Positions 12,196 to 22,315 are shown, counted from the stretch's first letter. The stretch: 64,000 bases of DNA from Gari tellinella (GCA_922989275.2 OV277868.1:55798216-55862215); one strand, 5' to 3'. Translations and numbers: made by a program. Notes: a model not told the origin generated them from the letters alone.

Positions 12196-13127
12196 AAAGG
12201 CACTGCAAAATCATAGCATTGCTCTATTCCAATATTTCGGGACATTTTGCAAAGAAAATTATGTCCGACATGATTTTCTTTAAAAACGCAATTAGAGGTC
12301 GAACTATCAGAAAAGAGCATCGTTATAATTTTAAACTAATTTAATTCCCCATTTCGAATATTGCTATATCTGTCTTTAAAGGCACTGCAGATAAATCTTT
12401 TAAATGGCGTTAATCCATTGTATTTCAATTATATTATGAAACACCAGGTACCTTTGAACATCGTAGGACTTTTATGTTCTTATTGAAGCTTATGATTGCT
12501 TTGGCAAACAGTGCATCCACTGATCAGAATGCTCTTGTATGAGCTATCTGAGCTGGGTCTACATTATTTGCATAATACTGATCCATCAGTATCCAGCCTG
12601 TAATAAGTTACACATAAGCAATACTTGTAATTCAAAGACATACATGTATAAGGACCTCCTTGACATTATAATCAGCAATGCCTAGAAAGTGTACATGTAA
12701 CATGGACATAGTCTGTTCGCAGGCATAGGGATAAAGTAAAATCAAAGGCCACCCTCTAAGTATTTTGTAAAATACGAGTAGTGTATAATGAAAGGTCAAC
12801 TTCATGTATTGATTCTAATCTGTTATTCAGAAATTAGATGACCACATGGCAAAGTGACCCACAGAAAGTGTTTCTGCATAATAATTCGAATATGCAAAAA
12901 AGCAGAGGCCAATTTATAAGGGAAAAAATAATGAATCCTTCGTAGATTGGATCAGAAGGTAATATCTTTTTAAAAGTTAAATAAGGCTGAGCTTTTCGAT
13001 ATATTTCCATTGATTTCATAATTATACAGTTCGGTATGAGAAGGATGTAATACATATAATTGTGCATTTCTAACATTCATGAAAGATCTTATTCGCTGTT
13101 CACCTAAACCCCGTCCTATAAACCAGG

Positions 13128-13270
13128 GCTGCCATTTCTCCGGATGTCTTCCGAAATCTTCTGATTTGTATCCTAGCAGATGGTACATGTAGTTTTGAAC
13201 AGACTGGAAGTAAAGCAGAATGCGCCTAAATACGCATCCTGTTTTACTTTCAATATCTGTTTTAAGTTTC
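13128..13270 (+). mobile_element. Family Q fragment with G-type hairpin
   Basis: CAGGGCTGCCATTTCTCCGG is followed by the hairpin GGAAGTAAAGCAGAATGCGCC/ACGCATCCTGTTTTACTTTC. The same two parts occur together at 56001-56253 and, inverted, at 43385-43519. The right end is not identifiable. Confidence 0.65.
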
Positions 13271-13324
13271 CTTGTGTCTAGATAATGACTATAGTGTAAA
13301 ATCGCGTTTGAAAAATAGAAAAAA

Positions 13325-13790
13325 TGGGAAATCGACAATATTTCGACTATTTCCTGGCTCGGCAAATTGTCGAACGTCGAAATTCGATATAAATTCGACA
13401 AAGTGAATGTGTTTAAGATATGTTGAAAGTCGAACGTCGAATTTGGACAAATTTTCGACATTTTGGTAAAAGACCAATGTCAAACGTCGATATTCGACAA
13501 TAATTCGACTATTGCACTATCGGGAAATTTGTCGATTGTCGAAAATATACATAAATTAGACACTTTACTGGCTTTGTTGAAATGTCGAATGTCGAAATTC
13601 GACAATATTTCGATTTTTTCCTTGCCAGGCCACTTGTCGAACGTCGAGAGTAGACATAAGGTCGACATAGTGAATGTATTAAAGAATTGTTGAAAGAACA
13701 ATGTCGAATTTCGACAATATTTCGACTTTTCCCGGGTCCGGAAATTGTTGGACGTCGAAATTCGACATAATTTCAACAGAGGGAATGTGT
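13325..13790 (+). repeat. Inner, diverged part of the right Foldback arm
   Basis: Diverged TCGA repeats that pair with 7981-8600 on the left arm. The inner boundary is set where the match fades into the loop near ATGGGAAATCGACAATATTTCG. Confidence 0.75.
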
Positions 13791-15420
13791 ATTAAGAAAT
13801 CTTGAATGTTAAACGTCGAATTTCGACAATAGTTCGACTTTTTCCATTACTTGCAGTTTGTCGAACGTCGAAATTCGACCCTAATTCGACAATTTGCCGA
13901 CTTTGTATAAGTGTCGAACGTCGAAATTCGGCATGAGTTCGACAAAGTAATGTGTTTCAGAAATTTTGAATGTCGAACGTCAAATTTCGACAATATTTCG
14001 ACTTTTTCCCTTACTTGCAGTTTGTCGAACGTCGAAATTCGACCCTAATTCGACAATTTCCCGACTTTGTATAAATGTCGAACGTCGAAATTCGACATCA
14101 GTTCGACAAAGTAATGTGTTTAAGAAATTTTGAATGTCGGATGTCGAATTTCGACAATATTTCGACTTTTTCCCTTACTTGCAGTTTGTCGAACGTCGAA
14201 ATTCGACCCTAATTCGACAATTCCTGACTTTGTATAAGTGTCGAACGTCGAAATTCGACATCAGTTCGACAAAGTAATGTGTTTAAGAAATTTTGAATGT
14301 CGAATGTCAAATTTCGACAATATTTCGACTTTTTCCCTTACTTTCAGTTTGTCGAACGTCGAAATTCGACCCTAGATGACAATTTCCCGACTTTGTATAC
14401 GTGTCGAACGTCGAAATTCGACATCAGTTCGACAAAGTAATGTGTTTCAGAAATTTTGAATGTCGAACGTCGAATTTCGACAATATTTCGACTTTTTCCC
14501 TTACTTGCAGTTTGTCGAACGTCGAAATTCGACCCTAGTTCGACAATTTGCCGACTTTGTATAAATGTCGAACGTCGAAATTCGACAAAGTAATGTGTTT
14601 AAGAAATTTTGAATGTCGAACGTCGAATTTCGACAATGTTTCGACTTTTTCCCTTACTTTCAGTTTGTCGAACGTCGAAATTCGACCCTAATTCGACATT
14701 TCCCGACTTTGTATAAGTGTCGAACGTCGAAATTCGACATCAGTTCGACAAAGTAATGTGTTTAAGAAATTTTGAATGTCGGATGTCGAATTTCGACAAT
14801 ATTTCGACTTTTTCCCTTACTTGCAGTTTGTCGAACGACGAATTCGACCCTAATTCGACAATTTCCCGACTTTGTATAAGTGTCGAACGTCGAAATTCGA
14901 CATCAGTTTGACAAAGTAATGTGTTTAAGAAATTTTGAATGTCGAACGTCGAATTTCGACAATATTTCGACTTTTCCCTTACTTGCAGTTTGTCGAACGT
15001 CGAAATTCAACCCTAGTTCGACCAAGTCCCGACTTTGTATAAATGTCGAACGTCGAAATTCGACATCAGTTCGACAAAGTAATGTGTTTAAGAAGTTTTG
15101 AATGTCGAACGTCGAATTTCGACAATATTTCGACTTTTCTCTTACTTGCAGTTTGTCGAACGTCGAAATTCAACCCTAGTTCGACAATTTCCCGACTTTG
15201 TATAAATGTCGAACGTCGAAATTCGACATCAGTTCGACAAAGTAATGTGTTTAAGAAGTTTTGAATGTCGAACGTCGAATTTCGACAATATTTCGACTTT
15301 TTCCTTACTTGCAGTTTGTCGAACGTCGAAATTCAACCCTAGTTCGACAATTTCCCGACTTTGTATAAATGTCGAACGTCGAAATTCGACATCAGTTCGA
15401 CAAAGTAATGTGTTTTAAAA
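13790..15420 (+). repeat. 163-bp TCGA-rich satellite array, right arm
   Basis: About ten copies of the same 163-bp unit in opposite orientation to the left array. Start-codon spacing of the artefactual frames (14717, 14880, 15043, 15206) gives the period exactly. One unit near 14580 is shortened. Neighbouring units are more alike than distant ones, suggesting local homogenisation. Confidence 0.93.
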
Positions 15421-15611
15421 ATGTTGAATGTCGAAAGTCGAATTTCGACAATATTTCTACATTATGGCAAAGCTGACTTATCGATCGGCAAAATTTGTTA
15501 CATTATGTGAAAGCTTAAATGTCGAAAGTCGAAATTCGACAGCTGTTCGACCTTTCATTTGTGAAAGGTCGAATGTCGAATTGTCGAATGTCGTGCAAAC
15601 TTCACACACCT

Positions 15612-15620
15612 TCTCTCAAC
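15612..15620. repeat. Right 9-bp target-site duplication of the Foldback element
   Basis: TCTCTCAAC, identical to 6442-6450, immediately after CACACACCT. Confidence 0.9.
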
Positions 15621-16228
15621 AGTATATCTCTACTCTATAACATAGGCCTATCTCAACGATGATTTTTTAAAGGCAAAGCCATATTTATATTTAGATTTAA
15701 CTATAAAATTTTAAAAAGGCGACAATGTCGCTGTATGATAGCATAATACTATACATTAATACGCATTACGCTGAACAGATATCGGTAGTCGGGAGGTGGG
15801 AGCCTCCTTTGGTTCGCACCTTACGAATACCGATGTCTGGAAGAGTCTATTACCGGGCACAGCCCCCTTCCCCCCCCCCCCCCCCCCCCCATCACCTTAT
15901 TAGATATTAGTTAAAATTAGTTAAATATAAAAACCACGTGACAGTAATTACTCATATTCTTTTGTTGTACCTCATATATTCTATGTTATGTAGAATTCGA
16001 GAAAATAAAGTTCTGTTCTGTTCTGTTCTGTTCTGTCTAAAAGTAAGATCTAACAATGTGGTCGTTATTCAGGACGTGATTAGTATTTGCAAGCAGTGTG
16101 GATCCTTATCAGACTCCGAGTTACTAGGTTACTGATCTAAATCGAAACTATATTTACCATTCTAATTCAGTTTAATCACAGTCGAACGGCTTAAAAACTG
16201 CATTTGATGAAAAATATGTAGACGAAGA
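15621..16228. repeat. Spacer with poly-C tract and (TTCTG)n
   Basis: Holds an uninterrupted run of 21 C at 15870-15890 and about five TTCTG repeats at 16011-16035. The rest is unremarkable. The poly-C length should be regarded as a possible assembly or sequencing weak point. Confidence 0.8.
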
Positions 16229-16232
16229 TTAA

Positions 16233-16426
16233 CCCAATTATGCCTGGCGTCCTTTTAAAAGGGACTTAGGCAAACAGTGTAGACTATCATCAGACGCCGC
16301 ACGTCTGTGTTTGCTGATAGAAGTCTGAATATAAAACACAATGAAAATTTAGACCAAGCACCCCTTGTATCAAAATGGACTAATCCAGTATAATATGCAT
16401 GGAATAATCCACTGGGCGCAAATGGG
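16233..16426 (+). mobile_element. Family H MITE (TTAA target)
   Basis: Starts CCCAATTATGCC after TTAA (16229-16232) and ends GGGCGCAAATGGG; the right TTAA has mutated to CTCA. The core is CAAACAGTGTAGACTATCAT and CAGACGCCGC with a damaged second half. The distal part (AAAATTTAGACCA, then CACCCCTTGTATCA) matches 36501-36722. Confidence 0.75.
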
Positions 16427-16551
16427 CTCAATAGCAGACAATGTGGTGGTAGGGTTAGGGATAATGTGTTTGCTAATGTTGTCGAGATCTTGATATCGGA
16501 TTCGACACTTTACATTCTACATGTACTCGCAGAGGGCGACTTTATGACCAC

Positions 16552-16625
16552 AATTGCAAACAGTTTTAACCCAGATGAGACGCCGAGTTACTCGGCGTCT
16601 CATCTGGATCCAAACTGTTTGAAAC
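16552..16625. repeat. Hairpin core, module 1 (isolated)
   Basis: GCAAACAGTTTTAACCCAGA then GAGACGCCGAG, mirrored by CTCGGCGTCTC and ATCCAAACTGTTTG. No clear family A ends can be placed on either side, so it may be an eroded element or a solo core. Confidence 0.7.
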
Positions 16626-16787
16626 TCTGAGTGCGTATAACTAAAGAAAACGCAACATTATTGCAGACGACAGCTATTGCAGACGGCAATGACAGTGTGA
16701 AGGTGGTAGAAGCAGGCAGATAATGGCTATATTTGATGAATAAAACACCATCCTGCCTAGTGGTGCCGACACGCTACTTTGGTATAA

Positions 16788-17000
16788 CCCTTTCACTGAC
16801 TTACCCAGAGTACAGTAGCTTATTTGCAAACAGCTTGGATCCTGATCAGACGCCGCGTAACGCGGCGTCTGATCAGGATCCAAACTATTTGACACTTACT
16901 GCACTATTTCTTAAGTCAACTTATCTAATCAATTTGAATTTGAGAAATAAAAGCAGACGACAATTGTTAAGAATTTATGACGTCATGACAGTAAAGGAGT
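16788..17000 (+). mobile_element. Family A MITE, near-complete
   Basis: Starts CCCTTTCACTGAC (preceded by TATAA in place of TTAA), then TTACCCAGAGTACA, the full hairpin (GATCAGACGCCGCG and its mirror), then AGCAGACGACAATTGTT, a perfect TGACGTCA at 16978-16985 and an eroded right end GACAGTAAAGGAG. The in-frame peptide NSLDPDQTPRNAASDQDP is a read-through of the hairpin and recurs across the window. Confidence 0.82.
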
Positions 17001-17002
17001 GA

Positions 17003-17689
17003 AAATATTCAAAGCATGACAGCACGGAAGAAGTACAGACAAGCTTCAAGGCTCCGTTGAGATAAAAAGGAGTGAACAATGTCCACATCTCGAGACTTTT
17101 ATATAAAGTCGTCACACCATAGTGCTTTTAACAGACATTTATAAGCTTTTAGTATTTGAAAGACTCCCCTTAACTCCGAGTCTCGCTTAAAGCGGCCACA
17201 CTTTGAAGAAGGAATGCCCACTGGAAACCTTTTGGCGCCAAATCGGACACCGGGAACCCGTCGTGTGATACGATTCCCCACTGTTTGCCATTCATTTAAT
17301 GGTCCACCTTTTTAAAAATTGTCGTTTTCAACTTTTTAGTGCGCTGCGTTTGCGTTAACGGGGAAATAATAATGTCACCCTCAGTGTATAAAGCAATCCA
17401 ATTTATTGCGTGCAAAATGTGAACGTAAAGTTGCGTAAGGCGAAACAGTAATTGCATTAGGTTATGTATTGTGTGGATTTGGTCTGCAGAAAATGCATTT
17501 CAATATGTTTATTGGCTGTCAGGATGAAAAAGATTCACTAATGATGATATTTGCAACACGATTGTATCTGTTTACAATCAGATACTGATAAATCTTTTAA
17601 TGCTTTTAGCGCTTCCTCTGTCATGGTGTCTGCTTTAGATGAGTCTACAGCAACGTTTTTTGTCAAATTGAGTTTTCAAAGTACATGTA
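17003..17689. other. No clear feature
   Basis: Contains a weak D-like tail near 17340-17390 (GTGCGCTGCGTTTGCGTTAA then GGGGAAATAATAATGTC). Otherwise no element ends or genes are seen. Confidence 0.45.
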
Positions 17690-18110
17690 CAGTAAAGTAA
17701 AACGTCTCTATTACGATCACTATTTTGTGTTATTCATTAGGTGTTTACAGTGGAGAATCTGTTATTCTTTCCCGTTTAAACGCAAACGTACGCAAACGCA
17801 AAGCACTAAAACGTAGAAAAGAACACCTTTTGGACAATTCTGATATTTCTTGTTTATCTTGGTGGCAAACAGTTTGGAGCCTGATCAAACTGTTTGCACT
17901 GCAAATAATAGTTTTAGCGGTAACGCGTTTATTGGGAAAGAATAACAGATTCTCCACTGTACGACAGGTGTCTGCTAAAATCAAGATGGACGAAAAACAT
18001 AAAGCTCCTTCGGGAGTTTCTGTTTTACGTTCACCTTGCTTTTAACAACCACCTGTCTTTTATTGAACAAATTAGCATTCTTATTTGTTGTAATATAAAA
18101 GTTTTATCGC
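17690..18110 (+). mobile_element. Family F MITE split by a family D insertion
   Basis: Left part CAGTAAAGTAAAACGTCTCT and ATTACGATCACTATTTTGTG is a diverged F end. The right part has the F hairpin remnant AAAGCTCCTTCGGGAGTTTC and the tail TTAGCATTC...TTGTTGTAAT. Family D element 17748-17959 sits between the two halves. Confidence 0.7.
17748..17959 (+). mobile_element. Family D MITE nested in F
   Basis: Complete inverted ends CAGTGGAGAATCTG and CAGATTCTCCACTG with TA on both sides (17746-17747, 17960-17961). The central hairpin is reduced to one half (GTTTGGAGCCTGATC joined to AAACTGTTTGC), so the copy is 212 bp instead of 246. Loss of one palindrome arm is typical of replication slippage across a hairpin. 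Confidence 0.9.
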
Positions 18111-18500
18111 ACACGCACAAAACACAATTACCAAATAATTATGGTTCTGTTCAGATGCCGATATACTCATGGTCTGATGAGGATTTGAACTGTTTGAGAA
18201 CACCAGAAATATATGCTAATGCGAATGACATGAGGCTGACAAATGGCACATTGACCTTTTCAATTTATACATTTTTATGATTCTCTCAATCTTACTCTCT
18301 CATTTTGTCATATAACAGTCTGATTAGGAAGATCGTTTACATAACATGAATGTATAGATTGTTGAAAGTTTGACAATAAAACCAACAAAAAAACATGATT
18401 GTTTTGAGTTTCAAAAAGTCTGAATCATAATCAGACGCCGATTACCACGGTGTCTGATAAGGATTTACACTTTTTGACACTTGAAACAATGATACTGTAA
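18111..18500. other. Spacer with degraded hairpin cores
   Basis: Two weak module-1 relics are visible: CAGATGCCGATATACTCATG/GTCTGATGAGG near 18155, and CAGACGCCGATTACCACGG/TGTCTGATAAGG near 18431. No clean element ends. Confidence 0.55.
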
Positions 18501-18675
18501 ATCATCTATAATGCGATCACAAACTTGTGTTAATTATTAGATGTTAACGACAGGGGACTGCTTCAAGCAAGGTGACAGTAAAATAAAAAGCTACTTAAGG
18601 AGCTGTCTGTTTTACTGTCACCTTACTATAAGCTGTCTCTTATACAACTAATTGACATTCATTGTACATAGTGGT
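18500..18675 (+). mobile_element. Family F MITE, degraded
   Basis: Has AGCAAGGTGACAGTAAAATA, then AGCTACTTAAGGAGCT and the mirror TTTTACTGTCACCTTACT, as in the better copies at 30299 and 54191. The right end retains TAGTGGTCGTAACGG. Confidence 0.7.
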
Positions 18676-18887
18676 CGTAACGGAAGATTTACCGTTTTCG
18701 TTTTTAATGAGTTACTCGTCACATAAACAACATGCATGGACACATGTATTCAATTGCCAGACACTCTCGCTTGAGAATTTATTCAATACAGACCTGCTAC
18801 AATCTGACCGAAAGCGTTATTGCATTGTAAATTAACTTACATTACAATGATCGATTTAATTAAAGCATTAGTGCCCTGTTGGGAATA

Positions 18888-19133
18888 GAGTGGAGAATCT
18901 GTTATTCTTTCCCAATAAACGCGTTTACGCTAAAACTATTATTCGCAGTGCAAACAGTTTGGAGCCAGATCAGACGCCGGGTAACCCGGCGTCTGATCAG
19001 GCTTCAAACTGTTTGCCACCAAGATAAACAAGAATTATCAGAATTGTCCAAAAGTTGTTCTTTTCTACGTTTTAGTGCTTTGCGTTTGCGTACGTTTGCG
19101 TTTAAACGGGAACGAATAACAGATTCTCCACTG
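18888..19133 (-). mobile_element. Family D MITE, complete
   Basis: 246 bp, TA at 18886-18887 and 19134-19135. The left end has mutated to GAGTGGAGAATCTG; the right end is CAGATTCTCCACTG. The hairpin is intact (AGATCAGACGCCGGGTAACC and its mirror). Confidence 0.92.
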
Positions 19134-19156
19134 TAGCAATGACAGCCACATCTGTA

Positions 19157-19295
19157 CAGTGCTCCCTCTCTATAACGACCCTCTGAACAACGTTTCCCTC
19201 TTGACAACAACGCGTCCCACTGTTTCCAAGACAGCAATATCTAACGCTGTCACTGCTGTAATATCGTCTGCTTAAAATTGTCATCTGCAGGTTTT
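19157..19295 (-). mobile_element. Family E MITE, truncated
   Basis: Begins CAGTGCTCCCTCTCTATAAC after TA and continues with CACTGCTGTAATATCGTCTG and AATTGTCATCTGC, the mirror of the right half of complete E copies (48711-49058). The hairpin and the other end are missing. Confidence 0.75.
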
Positions 19296-19658
19296 CTACG
19301 GAAGATTGGCGGAGATTCCCGAGGTTCAAACCCGTGAGTGAGAAATCGTCACGTCGCCAGTAGCTTTGAGGAGGCCCACAGTAGTGGATGAAACAGTCAA
19401 CATAAATCAAAGTACTGGAGTACTGCAGACTCGAGGTTTCAGTTTTGTACAGGTTGGATTTGAATTTGTTATGATTTTACGTCGCTTTAACAGTTTTTTA
19501 GTCACATCGTGTCGTCCAGCTGACTCCAAATGGAGGAAGACCACAGAAGCTATTTATGCACTGTTTGAGACACAACTCTGCAACTGGGTAGAATGTGTAA
19601 CCGAATACTGCGTGGTAACACGGAGTGTGACAGACTAAGGAGAGTTTAACTCTAGCCA
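19296..19658. other. Unclassified stretch
   Basis: Open in one frame for about 90 codons (19366-19638) but with no recognised domain. I do not call a gene. Confidence 0.4.
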
Positions 19659-19666
19659 GTCTAAAT

Positions 19667-20624
19667 CACAGGGATCCGGCACGATTGATTTTTGAGAGAA
19701 AAAATTGTCAAAAGGTATATATAGAGACAAGGGGTACAACTGATTGTTAGTATATGCTCACCCTATCTCGACAAAAACGGTCATATCACGAATAATAATT
19801 GATGAAACGACACCCTTTTTGCACTTCCGTCTAGCTAATATAACACCCTTCCATAAAAACATAACATGAAACCAACTGTATGGATGCACTTTCAAAAGTA
19901 ATTGCATTTACTCACAGAAATCAACGACTTTTGGAAAACGGGACAGGTGTTCGTTCACAGCTAACACAGCATTGACCACTACTGTACGCTTGTTTAGGAG
20001 GTAATCGAGTGTTACAGTCATTGACAACTACTGTACGCTTGTTTAGGCGGTAATATCGAACATGACAGTCATACAGTTCCATAAACATACATCTTTGACA
20101 CCGATCAAAGCGGATTTCTTCTCAAATCATTGCCGTACCAAAAAAGCCTACATGTACAAGAAGAGCTTTACTGCCGATGAAAACATGCAAATTTGTTGTT
20201 GGTATTGCAATGGTTTTAGTATAAATCAGATTTGATCGGTGTAAAAAATGGATATCCATGGAACTGTATGACTGTCATGTTCGATATTACCGCCTAAACA
20301 AGCACACAGTAGCGGTCAATGCGGTTTCAGCTGTGAACGAACACCAGTCCCGTTTTCCAAAAGTCGTTGATTTCTGTGAGTAAATGCAATTACTTTTGAA
20401 AGTGCATCCATACAGTTGGTTTCATGTTATGTTTTTATGGAAGGGTGTTATATTAGCTAGACGGAAGTGCAAAAAGGGTGTCGTTTCATCAATTATTATT
20501 CGTGATATGACCGTTTTTGTCGAGATAGGGTGAGAATATACTAACAATCAGTTGTACCCCTTGTCTTTATATATACCTTTTGACAATTTTTTCCCTCAAA
20601 AATCAATCGTGCCGGATCCCTGTG
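19667..20624. mobile_element. hAT-like palindromic element, 958 bp
   Basis: Ends CACAGGGATCCGGCACGATT and its inverted copy ending GATCCCTGTG, flanked by an exact 8-bp duplication GTCTAAAT (19659-19666 and 20625-20632). Nearly the whole element is a giant hairpin: left arm about 19667-20142, right arm about 20200-20624, loop about 60 bp. The left arm carries an extra tandem copy of a block with CTACTGTACGCTTGTTTAGG. An 8-bp duplication with CA(CA)GGG-type ends points to the hAT superfamily. No transposase is present. A 114-bp relative is at 27630-27743. Confidence 0.88.
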
Positions 20625-20632
20625 GTCTAAAT

Positions 20633-20860
20633 CTGATAGTGGCGTGCGCAACCGGAATCTCTTTTAGAAGCCTATGTTAACCCCGTATGCCAGAATTTTT
20701 TTGTAAGGGAAGATAGACTTGCACATCATTCAGACATTACGATACTAAGAGGCTCGTGGGGGTTGATACCCCGAGCCAAAAACAGTAAGTATTGTGTTTT
20801 GATGAAATAGATATTCTTTACTGTGGATTTACCAACACAATGAACACTTTTAAGAAAGCA
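20633..20860. other. No feature seen
   Basis: Short unique spacer between the hAT-like element and the minisatellite. Confidence 0.4.
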
Positions 20861-20861
20861 C

Positions 20862-21665
20862 CCAAGTAGACAGTAGCATGTGTATCTATTCTAAGTATTG
20901 TTGCAAACTGTAACACGTATATCTAAAGAGTATTCTAAGTATTGTTGCAAACATTAGCATGTATATCTATTATAAGTATTGTTGCAGACATGTGCATGTA
21001 CATGTATATCTATTATTTTAAGTGTTGCAGACATGTGCATGTATATCTATTCTAAGTATTGTTGCAGACTGTAACACGTATATCTATAGAGTATTCTAAA
21101 TATTGTTGCAAACATTAGCATGTTTGTCTATTCTAAATATTGTTGCAGACATGTGCATGTATATCTATTCTAAGTATTGTTGCAGACATGTGCATGTACA
21201 TGTATATCTATTATTTTAAGTGTTGCAGACATGTGCATGTATATCTATTCTAAGTATTGTTGCAGACTGTAACACGTATATCTATAGAGTATTCTAAATA
21301 TTGTTGCAAACATTAGCATGTTTGTCTATTCTAAATATTGTTGCAGACATGTGCATGTATATCTATTATAAGTATTGTTGCAGACATGTGCATGTACATG
21401 TATATCTATTATTTTAAGTGTTGCAGACATGTGCATGTATATCTATTCTAAGTATTGTTGCAGACTGTAACACGTATATCTATAGAGTATTCTAAATATT
21501 GTTGCAAACATTAGCATGTTTGTCTATTCTAAATATTGTTGCAAACATTAGCATGTATATCTATTATAAGTATTGTTGCAGACATGTGCATGTACATGTA
21601 TATCTATTCTTTTAAGTGTTGCATACATTATCATGTATGTCTATTCTAAGTATTGTTGCAGACAA
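20862..21665 (+). repeat. Minisatellite with 198-bp higher-order unit
   Basis: Basic units of about 37-41 bp follow ATTGTTGCAGACATGTGCAT plus GTATATCTATTCTAAGT. Variants are arranged in a fixed order of about five, so the rare variant GCAGACTGTAACACG recurs at 21064, 21262 and 21460, exactly 198 bp apart. Variation inside the repeat is much greater than between 198-bp blocks, showing recent amplification of the whole block. Confidence 0.92.
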
Positions 21666-21880
21666 CAAATATCGCAGACGACAAAGCGTTATGAAGGTTA
21701 ATATGCCAGTGCCTATGAATAATCAGCCTGTAACAAGCCAGTGCACAGCACGGCTATATAAAAGCAAGGACACATATAGACTTCTTAAAGAAGCTTCCAC
21801 ATTATTATTGCCTCGCATAATTGTGGCACATATTTCAAACGAATGAAAATACAACCGAGCCAACTTAAATTGAACGGTAA
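21666..21880. other. No clear feature
   Basis: Spacer between the minisatellite and the nested D elements. Only a weak 'GCAGACGACAA' motif is seen near 21675. Confidence 0.4.
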
Positions 21881-21882
21881 TA

Positions 21883-22315
21883 CAGTGGAGAAGACATACA
21901 GTGGAGAATCTGTTATTCTTTCCCGTTTAAACGCAAACGTACGCAAACGCAAAGCGCTCAAACGTAGAAAAGAACAACTTTTGGACAATTCTGATATTTC
22001 ATGTTTAGCTTGGTGGCAAACAGTTTGGAGCCTGATCAGACACCGGGTTACCCGGCGTCTGATCTGGCTCCAAACTGTTTGCATTGCAAATAATAGTTTT
22101 AGCGTAAACGCGTTTATTGGGAAAGAATAACACATTCTCCACTGTAATACTTTCCCAGTAAACGCCTTTACGCTTAAACTATTAGTTTAATGCAAACAGT
22201 TTGGAGACAGATCAGACTCCAAAATGTTTGCCACTCAGATTTTTAATTTTTACATTTTATTGCAATTCGTTTGCATTTAATTTGCTTTTAAAGGGGAAAG
22301 AATAGCGTCTTCTGC
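21883..22315 (-). mobile_element. Older family D MITE split by a younger D
   Basis: Left stub CAGTGGAGAAGACA (21883-21896) and right part from 22147, ATACTTTCCCAGTAAACGCC onward, ending CGTCTTCTGCACTT, together make one diverged D element. A second D (21899-22144) was inserted between them at TA. Confidence 0.78.
21899..22144 (+). mobile_element. Family D MITE nested in an older D
   Basis: Complete 246-bp element with ends CAGTGGAGAATCTG/CACATTCTCCACTG and TA at 21897-21898 and 22145-22146. The hairpin is intact except for one changed position (CAGACACCGGG). The host element's first 14 bases duplicate this one's own end, so the TIR appears twice in a row at the left. Confidence 0.9.

Larger units (their letters stand above)
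8861..13324. other. Loop of the Foldback element
   Basis: About 4.45 kb with no transposase-like frame. It carries several old family G-type hairpins, at about 9600-9830, 10010-10250, 10279-10470 and 11945-12190, and a family Q/G hairpin at 13128-13270. There is also a short family A/E relic near 10850-11050 (CAGACCGTTTGGATCCTGAT). Between 11395 and 11600, GACGAT-type motifs repeat in both orientations (ATCGTCTCTTAAAGACGAT). The 102-codon open frame at 11107-11415 has no recognisable domain. Confidence 0.6.
6451..15611. mobile_element. Foldback-like transposon, 9.16 kb, long subrepeated inverted arms
   Basis: The two ends are nearly perfect inverted copies (AGGTGTGTGAAGTTTGCACG at the left; its complement ends at 15611) and are flanked by the 9-bp duplication TCTCTCAAC. 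The inverted arms run about 6451-8860 and 13325-15611. Each has a unique tip of about 200 bp, an array of a 163-bp repeat, and a more diverged inner part. A loop of about 4.45 kb lies between them. Long terminal inverted repeats made of tandem subrepeats plus a 9-bp duplication is the architecture of Drosophila Foldback (FB) elements, which are thought to be mobilised by MULE-type transposases. No transposase is recognisable in the loop, so this copy is probably non-autonomous. FB-like is an analogy of structure; sequence homology was not tested. Confidence 0.88.

Noticed and set aside
14717..15418. Series of frames of about 70 residues beginning MSNVEIRHQFDKVM, spaced 163 bp
   Set aside because: One per satellite unit in the Foldback arms, on whichever strand matches array direction. 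A by-product of the repeat.
16733..17002. Open frame with NSLDPDQTPRNAASDQDP, also at 28507, 41391, 50542, 16674 and others, looking like a conserved protein motif
   Set aside because: The peptide is a translation of the module-1 hairpin and appears on both strands wherever the core is intact. It tracks DNA palindromes, not a protein family.
18879..19136. Recurring frame of about 80 residues (ending RTFAFKRERITDSPL) found at 2945, 17745, 18879, 21785, 24139, 25492, 30836 and 47347
   Set aside because: It coincides exactly with family D MITEs end to end. Conservation is due to recent transposition of DNA, and the frame is read from the terminal repeats themselves.
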